From Moniliophthora roreri (taxonomy: Eukaryota; Basidiomycota; Agaricomycetes; Agaricales; Marasmiaceae): DNA of 64,000 nucleotides. A model generated the notes under the pieces. That model had not been told where the DNA came from, searched no databases, and was given only the letters and a program-made list of their open reading frames with translations. The translations under genes and the position numbers were made by a program. Below, one piece after another: positions 46,861-58,503 of the stretch. The stretch spans positions 2,108,001 to 2,172,000 of the forward strand of contig LATX02000200.1 of the NCBI GenBank assembly GCA_001466705.2, read 5' to 3'. The stretch's first letter is position 1, and the number at the start of each line of letters is the position of its first letter.

Positions 46861-48932
46861 CTATTCCAGCAGGCAGCGCAAGTTTTCCGATCTCAGTGTA
46901 ATCGTACATGTAAAAGGGTTCGGATGCCTGTGGGAAGAATCAGCACCTGTCCAGCAAAGCGGCGAGCAATTGCATCTCACTGCAGTATCCCACCCGCAAA
47001 GAGCTTATCGGGGTCGGGGTTGATTTCCGCATCTTTAAGCGCCCTGATATCGAACAACGTCAAAAGAGATGCTATTGCGAGCCATGTAGTCGCGTTTCCG
47101 ACATGTCTTCCTGGACACAACCGCCTACCTGTCAAAGCGAAGGTAAGCACATAGTCGACTGAGGGCTCATGGCACACCGAAACCGAAGGCAAAAGCTACA
47201 TCATCTTCGTTTAGTGTTCCATCCTCCTTTAAGAACCTCTCAGGAACAAAAGAACTTGGTTCTGGATAGGTATGTGGGTCTCGAGCGATTGCCCTTGCGA
47301 CAGATGAGTCGTATTGAAATCCATTCTGTACCACTAAACGTACCAGACGTTAGCCATAACCGTGATCCCTATAGACGACTAATCAATCATTTGCTTATGT
47401 GTTCCAGGGTTGACCAGACCTTTCGGTATAAAATAGTCACCAACAACATCGTCTGCGCTCGTACAGTGAGGTATTCCCAAAGGCAGAATCGGGGACCAGC
47501 GAAGAGCTTCTCTGTAGACAGCCTCTATATAGGGCAGGCTGGCGCGATCTTCAAAGGTAGGCAGCCGATTCTTTCCTAGAATGCGTTCCATTTCCTGTTG
47601 CGCTTTTTCTTGGACGGAAGGGTGAAGTATCATAGCTAGGAAGAAACATTCGAGGATGGTGGATGTCTGGACAGATGACGTTGAGTAAAGCTTGATACGG
47701 TAAAGCCTAGCCACCATACCGTCTCGGCACCGGCTAAACCAGATACATTGTCATCAAGTTGAATGAGGCACTGATGAAACCAGAAGCTTCGCACGTACCA
47801 GCGTACGCAGTAGCGGCTACTCGTTTGATATACGCCTCTTGCAGAGCGTCACCACCTTGCGCATTGTGATCTTTGAGGAATTTGACTACCAGTGAGGGCT
47901 TGGCAACACGTAAAGCCTAGAACGGCTGTTAACCATGCACTTGCTGTGACCACCAGGAGTGAAGTACTCACCATATCCCTCTTCACAGAGCCGAATGGAA
48001 CATCCATCATCTCCACCGCCAGCAACCGACTCTCTTCTGCACGTTGTTGAAACCCACACCCGGGAAACCATCCCGGAAGATAAAGCAGAAACGGAAAGAA
48101 GTTCACCGCAAACCAGAGCGGCGAAGCAGTCTCTGCTGTTATCGCAACTGCCTTTTCCGCCAACATCACAAAGCGGTCATTTTTGGGGGCAATATCATGA
48201 CCATAAACGATAGCCATTATGACCGCTGCCCCGAGTCTGAAGTGATAGCTCAGGTTGCTTGCTCAGTAGAATGGATCGAAGGGAACGTACGTCCGGGTAT
48301 GGGCCACAAAGTCTTCCGGTTGATTGAGTATGCTGACAAGGAATTCCCGTACTTTGCGGGCTTGTGTAGGGAGAAATTCCAGTGATGGTTCGTATCGGAG
48401 CCCTCTGTGATACAAACGTCGGTGTGCGCGCCACTCTTCGCCGTATGGTAGAAAAGCTGCAGAGACTGATGAGCATTCTCGAAACATGGCTGAATTGAAT
48501 GATCTATCCGTACCGGTGCTAAGGTATGTTAGAGATGGAAAGAGATCGACATGAGACAGAGACAAACAGATCCATCATCGCGAGATATGGACGACTGGAA
48601 TAGACAGCGGACCGTTTATTGAGCAACCCGTCTCTGGTATTCACGATGACTGTGTGTTGTCCGAATAGTTCAAAGTGAATGAGGTCACCTAAAGAAAACG
48701 GGGTAAGCTGGTGCCTTTCCAAATACAAATAGCACTGGCCATAGGTCGAACGCCAGTCAGTGAACGTATTCCACGGTTTATACGCCGGAATATCAAAAAT
48801 ATTGCCGATGAAGAACCATGGTTTGGGTCCTGGAGGGTACGTTGAGCGGTATCCTCTTGCTATCCTCCACGAAGTCGCCAAGATGGTTACGCATAAAAGG
48901 CCCAAAACCAGAAGCATGTCTCTGTCAGACAT
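46861..48932 (-). CDS. Cytochrome P450 monooxygenase (copy 2)
   Basis: It is paralogous to copy 1 at 39.2-41.3 kb and in the opposite orientation. The start MSDRDMLLVLGLLCVTILA gives the membrane anchor, and an ATG 21 codons upstream is also possible. The hinge is YPPGPKPWFFIGN. Further landmarks are YGEEWRAHRRLYHRGL, AGAETSSILECFFLAM (I helix), YREALRWSPILPL (K helix ExxR), PERFLKEDG and FGFGRRLCPGRHVGN (heme Cys). The end HPNPFTCTITLRSENLRCLLE matches the tail of copy 1. No disabling lesion was found. The intron after STYG (48689-48739) has a GCCAGT donor. It is 51 nt and open, so read-through is possible. It ends 112 bases from the convergent sugar transporter. Substrate is unknown. Confidence 0.88.
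48689..48739 (-). other. Probable GC-AG intron in P450 copy 2
   Basis: Donor GCCAGT, acceptor CTTTAG, 51 nt, at the same codon as the GC-AG intron in copy 1. The length is a multiple of three and has no stop, so the call rests on comparison with the paralog. Confidence 0.65.
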
Positions 48933-49899
48933 AATGGGGATGGGAAGAGATGGGCGAGGCAAGGTCACGATCTCCATACCATCTTGAGCCTCCACTGTTG
49001 TCTTCTAGCATTTCACGAGGACGAAGATGTATGAATGACGTGATTGAAATAGGTGCAACTCGCTTGGTGGCGTTGGTGGCGTTGGTGGCGCAAGTTTCTG
49101 GTAATTATAGTTGAAAGTTGGACTCTTGAGGAGCGCGCCTCCTAGCGAGTGCGAGTCAATCGGTTTGGAAATCTACGAGATGACACCAGAGGTGATCCTT
49201 CTTCCTAAGGCCTATCTACCCCAATCGAAACGCGAGTAGCATATGTGCGTGCGCTTCTATTGCAGCAGATGACAGAAAGAGGAGTCACATTCGTGGGAAC
49301 GACTCGTTCGCACATTTACCGAGTGTTCAGATAAAGTCCGACGCCAATAATCTGTACGCATATGGCCTGACCTGAAACATGTACAAAGCAATGGAGACGA
49401 ATACCCCAAATTAACCCAGAAAAGAGAAAAGAACGAGATCGATATCGGTCAGACTTAAGAGTGAACTTTTGTGCCTGCTTTGCCAACCCATCTCGGTTGT
49501 CATTGCAAGTAGCAATAGTGAGCTTATTCGAGTCCGACGCAGATTGTAGACAGAGTTTGGAGATTTACTTGGCCAAAGAACCGCTCTTGACGTCTGGTGC
49601 ATGAGCATGACTGCGGGTAGTACGAATATGTGGCAGCGGTCCCCGCGTGGAATCATTGAAGTGTAGTGTGGTGGTAAGGGCCGAGTACTCGCAGAAAGGA
49701 TGCCCGAAACGGAACCTATAGTTCTGAGAGACAATAAGAACTAAGTGTAGACCATGGTCATAAAGAATTCGCTGGCATGGCTTCGAGAACTTGGTACGAT
49801 CGACATCCTTTACTGGAGTCGGAATTTACATTCTGTCTGCAAGGCAATAAACTTGAGGTCTGTGGCATGCACGATAATCATTTGATTACCAGACAAGGA
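48933..49899. other. Intergenic: P450 copy 2 upstream region
   Basis: No gene was recognised apart from the short tandem repeat at 49064-49090. Confidence 0.5.
49064..49090. repeat. Three 9-bp tandem repeats
   Basis: The unit ttggtggcg occurs three times in a row without change, in non-coding sequence upstream of P450 copy 2. Confidence 0.9.
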
Positions 49900-50903
49900 T
49901 ACTGACGAAAATGCAACGCAATTTCATCTACTTCAAACTTTCCAGTCTAGAACTTGAATGCTCGGTATAAAGGACTTGGTCCCAAGAAGAATAGGTCACC
50001 CTGGCGTCGCCCAGCCATTACATAGGTATACTGTTGACAATGTAGGATACCTGTGACTTCGGACCTTTTTTCAACGTGTTCGCAGCGTGTATTCGTCAGA
50101 TTTAGGTCTTCAGAGATTCGAGGTACTGTAAGCGTGTCAGTCGGAACGCTGGTGAGTCAATTGAACGTGCGCGCGTAGCTCAAGTTTACCACGCTGGAAC
50201 ATGAGCATCTAGTCTCCTGTAAGCAGAAATCAATCACTCGTTCCTCGTTGGACAGGGTGAAAATACCGGCAGATCTCGCCCAGGTCTATCAGCAGCCGTG
50301 TTGTTTCATTGTGATGACAGAACATACGTTTCTTTCTGATATCCCGGTCCGAACGCTGTTCTGGAGAGGAGTCCATAGAAAGAAAAGACCTTTACCACTG
50401 TGTCCACTTCTCCCGCAGTGATTTGTGCCTCGTTCTTCTTGAATTTGAGCTAACAGCGGAGGTTTGACTCTACATATAGTAGATGCGGTGATGGAGAAAA
50501 AATAAGAACGCCTGGGCCGCCGAATAGCATGTGACCACTGTCCAGCGTCTAAGCTGACCCATCCAATTGCTTGCGTCTTACTCCCACTGCCGCTACTGTA
50601 ACGTCCGCGACAAAAATCGTTTGCAGTCGAGAGCCTTGTGTTCAAAACCTCAATTGGCAAGAGGTCTCAGGAATTCTTTGTTGGCAAGATGAGGGAATCC
50701 ACATGCCTGACGAGCCTACTCACTTTTATGGGCAATTCGAAGTCGCAAGGTGAATTTTACAGTTGCTTGGCGGCGTGTTCTTCATTTGGATCTCATAGCT
50801 CCTCGTTTCCTCTTCGAAACAGCCTTAATCTCGGCTGAGCTCCTTACTCCTAGCAATCCTTTTCGAGTCTCTAGACTTGAAGCACTCTCGTAACTTCCAC
50901 CTG

Positions 50904-50920
50904 GCCAATATCATATAAAT
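50904..50920 (+). promoter_or_regulatory. CCAAT and TATA elements of GH88-A
   Basis: CCAAT at about 50904-50908 and TATAAAT at 50914-50920, about 50 bases before the ATG. The TATA box is conserved before the second copy. Confidence 0.6.
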
Positions 50921-50966
50921 ACGGCCTTAATCTACCCTTTAATCTACCCCAGGATCCTTCAGGACG

Positions 50967-52417
50967 ATGATAACAGACATCAAGAATCTCCTTCACAGTT
51001 TGCTCTTGCTCATTGGCTACGTGGGCACCGTCCAAGCGAATCTACTTTCATCGAACGAACTTTTCTCGCCGCTCATCCCTCAGAAGGTTACCCGGACCTA
51101 CAATGCACTCCCGAACCCCATTCAGTATCCTCAATGGACTAACAGAGGCGAACCCGGTCGCTGGCAGTATTTCGTTCCGGATACCTGGACATCAGGATTC
51201 TTTCCTTTAACCTTATACGAGATGCACACCAGACAGACTCTATGTCCTGGCGATCAGGGAGGACAAGGCATAGATTGGATAGAATGGGGACGCAGAGCTA
51301 GTACCGGATTGGCTAATTTACCTGGACACAACACACAGGGTCACGATGTCGGCTTTCTGAGTTTCCCATTCATCGAGGAACTTGCTATGTGAGTGTATCC
51401 AATGCCCTGTTGAAATGACGCGTTTCTCATCGACAAAATCAACAGTAATCCACAAAATGAGACAGCCAAGAAAATCGTCAATGCATTTGCACGAGATTTA
51501 GCGGCACGTTTCAACAGCAAAGTGGGCGCTACTCGTAGTTGGGACACGAGCGATCCGACGCGTTTCCAAGTTATTATAGACAATATGATGAACTTGGAGC
51601 TCCTCTTTGTTTCGGAGGAGCTTACGGGAAATAAGACATTAGGAGATATTGCTCGGATTCATGCAGATACGACAATGAAGAATCATATTAGAGAGGATGG
51701 TATGTTATTGTATTTCCTCCTGATGGGTGACATTGATGGATGTCTCGCACTGTCATTAGGTTCGACATGGCACGTCGTTGAGTATACCACAACCACTGGC
51801 AATGTGGTTGGGAAATATACTGCTCAGGGATACTCTGATGATTCGACGTGGGCACGAGGGCAAGCTTGGGGTATCTATGGCTTTGCCAACAGTACGTCTC
51901 GCCGGTTCTTTCTCTAGCAAGTAATTGACAGTATGCAAGTGTACAACCGAACCAAAAACCCAGACTACCTCGAAACTGCGCGTCGTCTCGCCTCATACTT
52001 CCTCAACAACCTCCCCAAGGACGGCATTGTCCCTTGGGACTTTAAGGCCCCTCTGAATGATCCCAAGAACTTTGGTGTGCGACCAGCAGATTCCAGTGCT
52101 GCCACAGTCGCAGCAACTGGTTTGCTATTACTCGCTGACACCGAGACGGATCGATCGGCTGCCGAGAGTTGGATCGCAGGTGCTGTCAAACTTCTTGATA
52201 ATATCAGCAAACTTGCATGGAAACCTTCTTGGGAAAGTCTGCTTTCCAACGGAACTGTGAACTGGCCGGCGGGTAACTATCTTACGGGTATTGTTTATGG
52301 TGAGTGGTACAAATAGACACGCTAGGACAGATACTGATAGTTTATGTCCTACCAGGTGATTTCTACTATATCAAAGCTGGAAACGACTTGATCAAGCTGG
52401 GTTTGGCAGAGTGTTGA
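50967..52417 (+). CDS. Secreted GH88 unsaturated glucuronyl hydrolase-like enzyme (copy A)
   Basis: GH88 enzymes remove delta-4,5-unsaturated uronic acids from the non-reducing ends of lyase-cut polysaccharides by hydrating the vinyl ether. Five exons (50967-51388, 51446-51699, 51760-51891, 51940-52299, 52356-52417) give 409 residues. A signal peptide (LLHSLLLLIGYVGTVQA) predicts secretion. The (alpha/alpha)6 barrel motifs are DTWTSGFFPLTLYEMHTRQ, QGHDVGFLSFPF, VIIDNMMNLELLFVSEELTG, STWHVVEYTTTTGN, QGYSDDSTWARGQAWGIYGF and VRPADSSAATVAATGLL. The Asp residues of HDVGF and IIDN correspond to the two catalytic Asp of bacterial UGL. Intron 51700-51759 is a multiple of three. Copy B lies 1.6 kb downstream and a decayed copy at 14-15.7 kb. 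Confidence 0.93.
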
Positions 52418-54054
52418 ATCACGTCGGACATCAATTTTTCTTGGAACTTGTAATTGGAAGTCTGAGATTCTCTGCTTTGTTCTGTCTTCAAGTGGCTCGT
52501 TATTCATGACTATTTGTTGATACTTTTTTGTATTTCAGTACTATTCTATTCTGAGAGCGTTCAAACGAATTGTCACGACGTCATTCTCCTTACCCTCGCC
52601 ACCAAAGCGAATTCGTTATATTGTTTCACAAAACCGCTTCCGTCACCAGTGACACCGATCGTTCATCGAACTCTGACGAGAGCTTCGTACTGCGCACCCG
52701 AACACGATAAGGATGAAAATCCTTCTCGAAGTCAAAGATGCCATCTATTCACTCAACGTACGTCCCGCCTATACCTCATAGCCTGCGTTTGATCACTCAC
52801 AGGTTTGCGCATACCGCAGAAAGATCGTTCTCGGTGCGCCATTGGTATGGATCAAGCATGCGAGAGGAGCTGGTTTGTATTAGAAGCTCGAAACTTACCC
52901 TGGCAGAGAGAATTCGGTCGAGAGGGTTTATCTAGTAGCTTTCGATTCACTTGCATCGATGAATGTTTCTGCGCGCTGCAGCTGGGTTGGAAAGATGATA
53001 TGACGAATCTTTGCTGCACATCATATCGCCGCTATTCACTGGCACGACTACATAAATTTGATAAGACCAATACTCTTTATTGTTGGATATTCTTGCATTC
53101 TACAAGAAACGAGGTCTGCAATACAGGGTAACTAGTGGCCAGCAGACGAAAATACTGACGGAAAGGCAACGCAATCTTATGTACTTCAACTCCCCAAACC
53201 TTGGTTTAGCCCCAAGAAGGGTGTCTCTGGCGTCGTGAGCCTTGGCTTTCTGAGCCTTTCTTGTTTATCTATGTGTTGACAACGTGGGTCTTCAACGCGT
53301 TCGCAACGTGCAGATTCGGCTCGGCTGGAGATACTGTAAGCGTGCTAGTCGGAACGCTGAGTCAACTGAACGTGCGCCCAGAACATGAACGTCCCGGCAG
53401 ACCTCGTTCAGGTCCATCAGCTTTCAGTCGTGTTGTTTCACTGGACAGAGTAGAGTATCCTGGTTCAAGGGCTGTTCTGAGGGAGGATTCGCAGTGAGGA
53501 AAGATCTTTGCCAGGACGTGTCCACCTCTCCCACAGTTTTGTGCCTCTAGTTTGACCTCGAGCTCTAGGGTCAACGATCGCCGTCGATGGTGGGGAAAAA
53601 GTAAAACATCTGAGTCGCAACAGCCGCTCAACATCACGCGTGTGGCCAGTGTGGCCGATCCACCTCTTACTCCCACTGCCGCTGCTGTAACATCCGCGAA
53701 AATTCGCCTGCAAGGCAGATGCGTCGTGCCTATTATTGATTAGATGACGAAGAACCGTATGCACAGGCGTGCTGGTGGTTACTTTTCTGGGCAATTCAAA
53801 ATCATGTCAGGGTTAACGTTCAGGGGCGCTCGGAGTCGAGGTAAATTTTTACAGTTGCCTGGCAGCGTGCCCCTCATTTGCAATTGAACCTCATCTCCCC
53901 GTTTCACTCGTTAAAAACAGGGCCAGTCTCGGCTGAGCTCATACGCTCCTTTGCCTACCAATCCTTTTCAAGCCTCTAGACCTAGGATACTCTCGTGGCT
54001 TCCCGCCTAGCCATATAAATACGACCTTAATATACCCCACGATCCTTTAGGACG
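52418..54054. other. Spacer between the two GH88 copies
   Basis: It holds the 3' flank of copy A and the upstream region of copy B, which is related to 49900-50966. No further gene was seen. A TATAAAT for copy B is at 54014-54020. Confidence 0.55.
54014..54020 (+). promoter_or_regulatory. TATA element of GH88-B
   Basis: TATAAAT about 40 bases before the ATG at 54055, in the same context (ata-taaatacg-cctta) as before copy A. Confidence 0.6.
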
Positions 54055-55502
54055 ATGCTATCAGACTTCCAGAATCTCCTTCACAATTCGCTCTTGCTCA
54101 TCGGCTATGTGGGCACAGGCAGGGCGAATCTACCCCCAATGAACGAACTTTTCTCGCCGCTCATCCCTCAGAAAGTCGCCCGGACCTACAATGCACTCCC
54201 AAATCCCATCCAGTATCCTCAATGGACTAACAGAGGCGAACCCGGTCATTGGCAGTATTTCGCTCCGGATACCTGGACATCAGGGTTCTTTCCTCAAACC
54301 CTGTATGAGATGCATACCAGACAGACTCTATGTCCTGGTGACAAAGGGGGGCAAGGCACAGACTGGGTAGAATGGGGACGCAGAGCTAGCACCGGATTGG
54401 CTAATTTACCTGGACACAACACACAGGGTCACGATGTCGGATTCCTGAGTTTCCCATTCATCGAGGAACTTGCTATGTGAGTGTATTCAATGCCCTGTTG
54501 AAATGACGCATTTCTCATCGATAAAATCAACAGTAACCCACAAAATGAGACAGCCAAGAAAATCGTCAATGCATTTGCACGAGATTTAGCGGCACGTTTC
54601 AACAGCAAAGTGGGCGCTACTCGTAGTTGGGACACGAGCGATCCGACGCGTTTCCAAGTTATTATAGACAATATGATGAACTTGGAGCTCCTTTTCGTTT
54701 CGGAGGAGCTTACGGGAAATAAGACGTTGGGAGATATTGCTCGAGCTCATGCAGATACGACGATGAAGAATCATATCAGGGAGGATGGTAAGTTATTGTA
54801 TTTCCCCTTGATAGGTGACATTGATGGATGTCTCGCATTGCTAGGTTCGACATGGCACGTCGTTGAGTATACCACAACTACGGGCAATGCGGTTAGGAAA
54901 TATACTGCTCAGGGATATTCTGATGATTCGACGTGGGCACGAGGGCAAGCTTGGGGTATCTATGGCTTTGCCAACAGTACGTCTCGCCGGTTCTTTCTCT
55001 AGCAAGTGATTGACGGTTTTCAAGTGTACAACCGAACCAAAAACCCAGACTACCTCAAAACTGCGCGTCGTCTCGCCTCATACTTCCTCAACAACCTCCC
55101 CAAGGACGGCATTGTCCCTTGGGACTTTAAGGCCCCTCTGAATGATCCCAAGAACTTTGGTGTGCGACCAGCAGATTCCAGTGCTGCCACAGTCGCAGCA
55201 ACTGGTTTGCTGTTACTCGCTGACATCGAGACGGATTGGTGGGCTGCCGAGAGTTGGATTACAGGTGCTGTCAAACTTCTTGATAACATCAGCAAACTTG
55301 CATGGAAACCTTCTTGGGAAAGTCTACTTTCCAACGGAACTGTGAATTGGCCGGCGGGTAACTATCTTACGGGTATTGTTTATGGTGAGTGATACAAATA
55401 GACACGCTAGGACAATTACTGACAGTCTATATCCTATCAGGCGATCTCTACTTCATCAAAGCTGGAAACGACTTGATCAAGCTGGGTTTAGCAGAGTGTT
55501 GA
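54055..55502 (+). CDS. Secreted GH88 unsaturated glucuronyl hydrolase-like enzyme (copy B)
   Basis: It is a near-identical tandem copy of GH88-A with the same five-exon plan (54055-54476, 54534-54787, 54845-54976, 55025-55384, 55441-55502) and the same length, 409 residues. Both catalytic Asp motifs (QGHDVGFLSFPF, VIIDNMMNLELLF) and the RGQAWGIYGF segment are intact. Differences are mostly conservative (FVPDTW to FAPDTW, DQGGQGIDW to DKGGQGTDW, TETDRSA to IETDWWA). The last differs most from copy A and sits on a surface-like helix. No frameshift or stop was found, so both copies appear active. The signal peptide region is preserved (LLHNSLLLIGYVGTGRA), with an Arg replacing Gln next to its end. 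Confidence 0.93.
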
Positions 55503-56428
55503 ATCATCTCGGACATCAGTTTCTCTGGGAACTTGTAATTGGAAGTCTGGGACTTTCGCTGTACCTCTGCTTTGTTGTTCTGCATGCCAAACGCTCGTTA
55601 CTCACACCTATTTATCGATCCTTTTTGTATTGCGATACTAGATTACTGAACGGACACTGTATTCAGAGCATTCAAACAAATCGTTACGACGTCGTCTTCC
55701 TCACTCTCGCCACCAAAGCGAATTCGTTATATTGTTTGTTTCATTTCACGGAACCAATCGGAGCGATACGTTTCGCGCCGTCGCGCGTACCAAACAACTC
55801 GTATAACTATAACTATCTACTCGCTCAACCTGCGCTCTGCCTACATTTTATAACATGCTTTCGTTTGCACACACCGGAGAAAGATTGTTCTCGGTGCGCC
55901 ATCAAGCTTGTTTGTGTTAGAAACTTGAAGCTTACCAGTGCTACCGGAATGCAGCCTAGCTGAAGGATTGTAGGATCCGCAGCTGTTAACGGGAATTTGG
56001 TTGAAGCATGAACGATTAGGTCGGCTTATAGGAAACTAGGTCGAGAGGGCCTATCTAGCGACTGAAATATAGTTCTCGAATCAATTACACAAAAACTGAA
56101 AGTATCTTTGGTTGGGAAGACATCTTCGGTATTATGGATATTTGTTATACATCATGTCACCCCTAAACCTACGTGTACCCAGCCTGCACTCCCACTTCTT
56201 GCTCCGTGTTAACTACCAGATTCTTGGGCGTATCTCGCACTTTCCGATGGGTTCATGTCGCGGGGCCCAGAAGCGAGAAGGCAGATGATGAGACACTTTG
56301 GGGTTGAATCGCACTATCTGTAAAATTTCATGATGAGGTGAAGATGTGGAGTAGGCTTGCTACTATTGCTACTATGAGTGGTACATCGCTAAAGCAGAAT
56401 GCACCAGCCACTTACCAAAGTATCGTCT
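55503..56428. other. Intergenic: 3' part of duplication unit 2
   Basis: The duplicated flank runs to about 56120. No gene was seen. Confidence 0.5.
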
Positions 56429-58503
56429 TTATAAACCCTCATCATACAGCTTCCTTGCTAGAGCAACGTAAAACCTCTCCAGGTCATTCTTCGTAGCCAA
56501 ATCGTTCCTCTTCCCCTTCCTTCCTTCCTTCCTATCCAGCTCCTGAGACTGTTCTCGGTTCCAAAACGCTTGAGTTTCCTTTTCACTTGCCGTAGGTTTG
56601 CTTCCACCTAATAATGGTAGCGGTGGTGAAGGAACGCGGTCGGTCAGCCAATCAAACACCACGGAAAGCTTGTCGGTGGAGGCTTTGACGACTGCATCAT
56701 CATTCTCCCGTTCCTGCTCCCTTGCCTTCATTCGATCCCCTTTAGTCTGAGCTTTAGACGCTGCCTCTTGGTGTATCTTCTCTTCTTTCTGCCATGCTTT
56801 CAAGAACCAACCCCAATCTTTCAGATTCCAGCCATCTTGGTGGCCGCCATTATTGCGACCGCTTTCATGAGTCGTTGAGGACGGAGGCCCAAGGCCAATG
56901 GCTGGTATTGCAGGTAAGTCGACGCCGAACTCAATACCTCTAGCTCCTCTGAGCTCCCAATCTAGACGCGCACGATCATGAACATGCGCCAAGTGAAAAT
57001 ATAGGAAACAACTCACGATCGCATCCTTCCATAGTACCAAGAAACTCTCCCCATTTCGCACTCTGGATGGTGACAAGGCCATCATTACCCCATTCTTCCT
57101 GTCGGGCCCACATTGGTCTCTCCCTATCAAGATGCTTGCTGTCCCGCTGTTCCCACTTCTCCTTTAATCTTCCCCTCTGCTTCTCTTCGAAATCGTCCAA
57201 AACCATCTTCGGTAACCAAAACGGATGCCAGACATTAACACTAGGCATCCTCCCAGCCACACTGAAATACTTCACATTCGGATTATCAGGTGTTGCAGGG
57301 TTGAACACGTTGTTGAGATAATTAGACGTAAGGTTCGCATAGGCGGGTGAGTCGAGGATAGACATGAGTAATGTCGTGAACGATGATGGTAAAGATGAGA
57401 GGGAGAGTGAGGAGAACGTCGGTTGTCGGGTCTTTTTTCCATCAGCTGATTTGCTAGATAGGCCCTCTTCTGAAGCTCGGGTCAAAAGATCCTTTTCTTC
57501 TTGCGCGAGTTTGCCAAGACCAAGGTTATCCTAGGAACATATATGAGCAATAACGAATCAACATGCGGGAGACCCGTACAGAGCACCAATCCATGAATGG
57601 GCTTCCTCGGTGAGGCGTGCTGATCGTGGTCAACGAAACGGGGGTATACTCTTCGGGTTTGCAATGAGTGATGAGGTGTCGACAGTCCAGGCCACCCATA
57701 GAGTGTGCCATAAAATTGACTTCGCGTCCTCGAGCTTTCTCTAGTAGTTGGCGGTTCAGATGATCTGCTCGCTCACTGATGGAACCAGTGCTAACGGAAG
57801 TATAGCGTTGGCGGTTGAAAGATTAACAGGCATGCCGAGACGTACCCAGGAACAGACGTAATGATGACTTCTGCGCCTAGCTTTCCCTTTAGGATACTGA
57901 GAACGTTCGCCCAGTAGTGCATTCGCATGCTTGGGAACGTGGATGGGCCTCTGGTATCGAATCCGTATAATCCTTTGAGTGGGAATTAGCAACTATTGTA
58001 TCAGCGATATAAATCGTTTACCGTGACACAGCACAATAGGGTTGCGGGGTACGCATAGAGGGTCATATAGTGCAGGGTATGAAAGAAGTTGGTGAATGGT
58101 ATCTTTCGATTCCGGTTCCGAGGACTCTGGCAGTTCTGGCGGAGGTTCAAATCTGTTCCTTGAATTTTGGGGTAACTCGTTCGTTGATGTCGATTCCGTT
58201 GAAGCAGATAAATTACGAGGCTTTTCTAAATTCACAGATGAGCTTGACTTGATCTCGGAGACAGGCATGTAACATACCTCGAAGATGAAGGGTATCACTC
58301 ATTGCGCCTCTTTTCCAGGGACCCTCCCATGACCAGATTGCTCTCGCAGTATCATTGACTTGCTGCTGTTCCTGCTCTCCATCCTTCAATGTCTCCTTTG
58401 AATGCTTGAGTAGATACTGGTTTGAGATGGAAAGTCCTGAAAAGACATTGAAGATCCTTCGAAAAAGTACAACGACTTGAGCGGGGAAATACACATTGTT
58501 CAT
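56429..58503 (-). CDS. Tgl2-like mitochondrial triacylglycerol lipase (alpha/beta hydrolase)
   Basis: This is a lipase of the yeast Tgl2 type. The start MNNVYFPAQVVVLFRRIF looks like an amphipathic targeting sequence. The oxyanion-hole strand is NPIVLCHGLYGFDTRGPST. The nucleophile elbow is NFMAHSMGGLDCRHLI, an AHSMG variant of GxSxG. TTISTPHRGSPFMDWCS is the conserved segment after it. The Asp and His of the triad lie later, probably in PMWARQEEWGNDGLV and a following His. After the core there is a long Lys/Glu/Gln-rich helical tail (KAWQKEEKIHQEAASKAQ). Introns: one of 52 nt after HLRG, one of 49 nt after CHG, and others after VPG and WCS. Localisation is inferred, and a cytosolic lipid-droplet role is possible. 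Confidence 0.82.

Larger units (their letters stand above)
49900..53130. repeat. Tandem duplication, unit 1
   Basis: A block with the upstream region, the GH88-A gene and its 3' flank is repeated as unit 2 (about 53150-56120). The two start codons are 3,088 bases apart. Exons, introns, the TATA element and flanks align. Examples are gcaacgcaat near 49913 and 53166, and ttctcggtgcgccat near 52830 and 55885. Flanks have diverged by small indels, while coding exons are nearly identical. The boundaries are approximate. Confidence 0.85.
53150..56120. repeat. Tandem duplication, unit 2
   Basis: Second unit of the 3.1-kb direct repeat, carrying GH88-B. Compared with unit 1 it has shorter upstream sequence (about 165 bases less between homologous points) and scattered substitutions. 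Confidence 0.85.

Noticed and set aside
51892..51945. A second acceptor (gacag at 51927-51931) in GH88-A, which seemed to give tandem acceptors with the AAG site at 51937-51939
   Set aside because: Joining at gacag puts the next exon out of frame. Only the AAG acceptor works in both copies, so there is no alternative splicing signal here.
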